Source: DASXIW01 sp036497785
GTDB taxonomy: Bacteria > Pseudomonadota > Alphaproteobacteria > Acetobacterales > Acetobacteraceae
DNA length: 32,445 nt
Assembly: GCA_036497785.1 (NCBI GenBank)
Contig: DASXIW010000070.1
Coordinates: 1 to 32,445 of the forward strand
Direction: 5' to 3'
Position numbers and translations under genes: made by a program. The notes under the pieces were generated by a model. The model was not told where the DNA came from. It saw only the letters and a list, made by a program, of their open reading frames with translations, and made no database searches. Of this stretch, positions 31,001 through 32,445 are shown piece after piece (positions within the stretch are counted from its first letter, which is position 1; each line of letters starts with the position of its first letter).

Positions 31001-31902
31001 TGCAAAGCGCACATCCGGCAGAGCTGCCCGCCATCGGCCTGGTGGGCGTGGTCGGCGCGGGGCAGATGGGCAACGGCATCGCGCATGTGTGTGCCCTGGC
31101 CGGCCTGCCCGTGGTGCTGCTGGATGTGAAAGCCGATGCGCTGGACAAGGCGCTGGCGGTGATGGGCCGCAACATGGACCGGCAGGTGGCGCGCAAACTG
31201 ATCACCGAGGAGGCCAAGGCCGAGGCGCTGGGGCGGATTGCGACGAGCACGGATTATGCGGCGTTCGGCGATTGCGACCTGGTTATCGAGGCGGCGACCG
31301 AGAAGGAGGATGTGAAGCGGGCGATCTACAAGACGATGATCCCGCATCTGAAGCCTGCCTGCATCCTGGCTTCCAACACCTCCTCCATTTCCATCACGCG
31401 GCTGGGGGCCGGCACGGACCGGCCCGAGAAATTCATCGGCATGCATTTCATGAACCCGGTGCCGGTGATGAAGCTGATCGAAGTGATTCGCGGCATCGCC
31501 ACGGATGAGCCGACGTTTCAGGCGATCGAGGCGCTGGCGGCGCGCCTGGACAAGACCACGGCGGTTGCCGAGGATTTTCCGGCCTTCATCGTGAACCGCA
31601 TCCTGGTGCCGATGATCAATGAGGCGGTGTATGCGCTGTATGAGGGCGTGGGCACGGTGGCGGGGATCGATGCCGCGTTGAAGCTGGGCGCGAACCATCC
31701 GATGGGGCCGTTGGAGCTGGCGGATTTCATCGGGTTGGATACCTGTCTTTCCATCATGCAGGTGCTGTACGAGGGGCTTTCGGACAGCAAGTATCGGCCC
31801 TGCCCATTACTGGTGAAGTATGTGGAAGCCGGGTGGTTGGGGCGGAAGGCCAATCGGGGGTTTTACGACTATACGCATACACCGCCTCGGCCGACGCGCT
31901 AG
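31000..31902 (+). CDS. hbd: 3-hydroxybutyryl-CoA dehydrogenase
   Basis: A 300-residue protein of the 3-hydroxyacyl-CoA dehydrogenase family. The NAD motif is GVVGAGQMGNGIA at about 16-28. The catalytic pair is His149 in GMHFMNPVP and Glu161 in LIEVIRG. SNTSSISITRL and the C-terminal domain NHPMGPLELADFIGLDTCL with GWLGRKANRGFYDY complete the family pattern. It oxidises (S)-3-hydroxybutyryl-CoA to acetoacetyl-CoA with NAD. The etfBA-hbd order is common in alphaproteobacteria. The name PaaH is an alternative. A hairpin GGGTT-ttcacgg-GAACCC lies beyond the stop but without a T-tract. Confidence 0.95.
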   Translation: MQSAHPAELPAIGLVGVVGAGQMGNGIAHVCALAGLPVVLLDVKADALDKALAVMGRNMDRQVARKLITEEAKAEALGRIATSTDYAAFGDCDLVIEAATEKEDVKRAIYKTMIPHLKPACILASNTSSISITRLGAGTDRPEKFIGMHFMNPVPVMKLIEVIRGIATDEPTFQAIEALAARLDKTTAVAEDFPAFIVNRILVPMINEAVYALYEGVGTVAGIDAALKLGANHPMGPLELADFIGLDTCLSIMQVLYEGLSDSKYRPCPLLVKYVEAGWLGRKANRGFYDYTHTPPRPTR

Positions 31903-32213
31903 CTTATTGCGGCTTGATCGACGCGCCGCCGCGATCTCGTTCGCTCGTGGGGCGATCGAAACGCCGGTTATACCGGTGGCATTCCCTTATCCCTAGGTTA
32001 TTTGCTGTCGCCGGGTTTTCACGGGAACCCTCTGCTGCGCCGAACCCGCGTATGTTATGGAAAACCAACGATATTGGGGCCGAATAAAGGTTAATCACAT
32101 TGCCGCAAGAGCATTCTCGACATTAATTTCCGGGTAGATGGCAATAGCCGCTTCTTCGTACGCGAGGGACGGAGCAATCCGGAACCGCCGGGCCCATGGA
32201 GCGATGATGAAAT
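31903..32213. other. Spacer between hbd and the right-edge IS, with a possible broken frame
   Basis: About 310 bases with no clear gene and lower GC than the core. On the - strand a frame ending at 32095 reads APWARRFRIAPSLAYEEAAI then AIYPEINVENALAAM before its stop, which looks protein-like. Its upstream part runs into the IS701-type sequence, so it could be the tail of a gene cut by the insertion. I do not recognise it. A small GCCGGT-tat-ACCGG repeat lies at about 31963-31977. Confidence 0.35.
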
Positions 32214-32445
32214 TAGTACTACAGCTGCGTTTTCGGCGAAACTGCGATTCTCTGAATCCCATGGATTCGGGAGTGTCAGGGAATGCGAGTCGCAACATGG
32301 TCCGGTTCGCAGTTGCCCTGGGAACAGGAACTCAGCGCCTTCAAATCGCAACTGCGTTCGGCATTCGGCCGGCGCCTTCATCGACGGCCTGCTGTCAGGC
32401 GTGGCCCGTAAAACCAGCTGGCAACTGGCCGAACAGGCCGGGCTG
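32214..32445 (+). mobile_element. IS701-family element, left end and frameshifted transposase start (partial)
   Basis: At the right edge the + strand encodes the N-terminus of an IS701-type transposase. From an ATG at 32283 the frame reads LPWEQELSAFKSQLRSAFG. The family then expects AGAFIDGLLSG...RKT-W-LAEQAGL, which appears in the +1 frame from about 32371 (AGAFIDGLLSGVARKTSWQL). A one-base slip near 32360-32370 therefore splits the frame, so the transposase is probably broken or the slip is a sequencing error. The stretch AGTACTACAGCTGCG near 32214 resembles an IS701-type terminal repeat, which I take as the left boundary. The catalytic region is beyond the window. Confidence 0.65.

Overview
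This is a GC-rich chromosomal window from an alphaproteobacterium, most likely of the Acetobacteraceae/Rhodospirillales. That placement rests on gene content and order: secB, a Tim44-domain protein and mltA close together; tsaB-rimI followed by mucR, fur and an OlsB-type acyltransferase; glnK-amtB; a small zf-CHCC protein beside polA; a HIG1-type protein beside etfBA; and two enzymes of acetoacetyl/3-hydroxybutyryl-CoA metabolism (phaB and a 3-hydroxyacyl-CoA dehydrogenase). No species is proposed. Most of the window is ordinary core genome, and both ends carry insertion-sequence debris.

Layout. Bases 1-156 are the tail of an IS630-type transposase, abutting a frameshifted N-terminal fragment of a type I restriction methylase gene (hsdM). 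A tRNA-Arg(CCG) at 730-806 separates this debris from the core, which looks like a tRNA-associated island edge. From 854 to 9982 come a lipoprotein hydrolase, the zf-CHCC protein, polA, a tyrosine-phosphatase-like protein, secB, a histidine phosphatase, timA, mltA and an orphan DNA methyltransferase. From 10049 to 15272 lie an OmpA-family gene broken by an in-frame amber codon, a YgjP-type metallopeptidase, a class A penicillin-binding protein and a UbiH-type hydroxylase. From 15432 to 17254 is the nitrogen module glnK-amtB behind a sigma-54-like promoter, followed by convergent phaB.

From 18198 to 25386 the window holds a VanX-like dipeptidase, tsaB-rimI (t6A modification and ribosomal protein acetylation), tusA-like, mucR, then fur-olsB, a D-2-hydroxyacid dehydrogenase, lnt and an XRE regulator as a compact + strand run. 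A hairpin-rich spacer (25387-25602) leads to an mscS-type channel and a PF10014-like 2-oxoglutarate dioxygenase with a 4-bp overlap on the - strand. From 28815 a HIG1-type small membrane protein precedes etfB-etfA-hbd, a tightly packed fatty acid/3-hydroxybutyrate oxidation operon. The right edge (about 32214-32445) is the start of an IS701-type element whose transposase appears frameshifted.

Much of the core serves the envelope: SecB export, MltA/PBP/VanX peptidoglycan turnover, Lnt lipoprotein maturation, OlsB ornithine lipids, OmpA and MscS. I did not find a convincing new defence or mobile system. The points most worth checking are the broken ompA-like gene, the MscS-dioxygenase coupling, the orphan methyltransferase next to mltA, the palindromic intergenic elements, and several operator-like dyads in front of metabolic operons.
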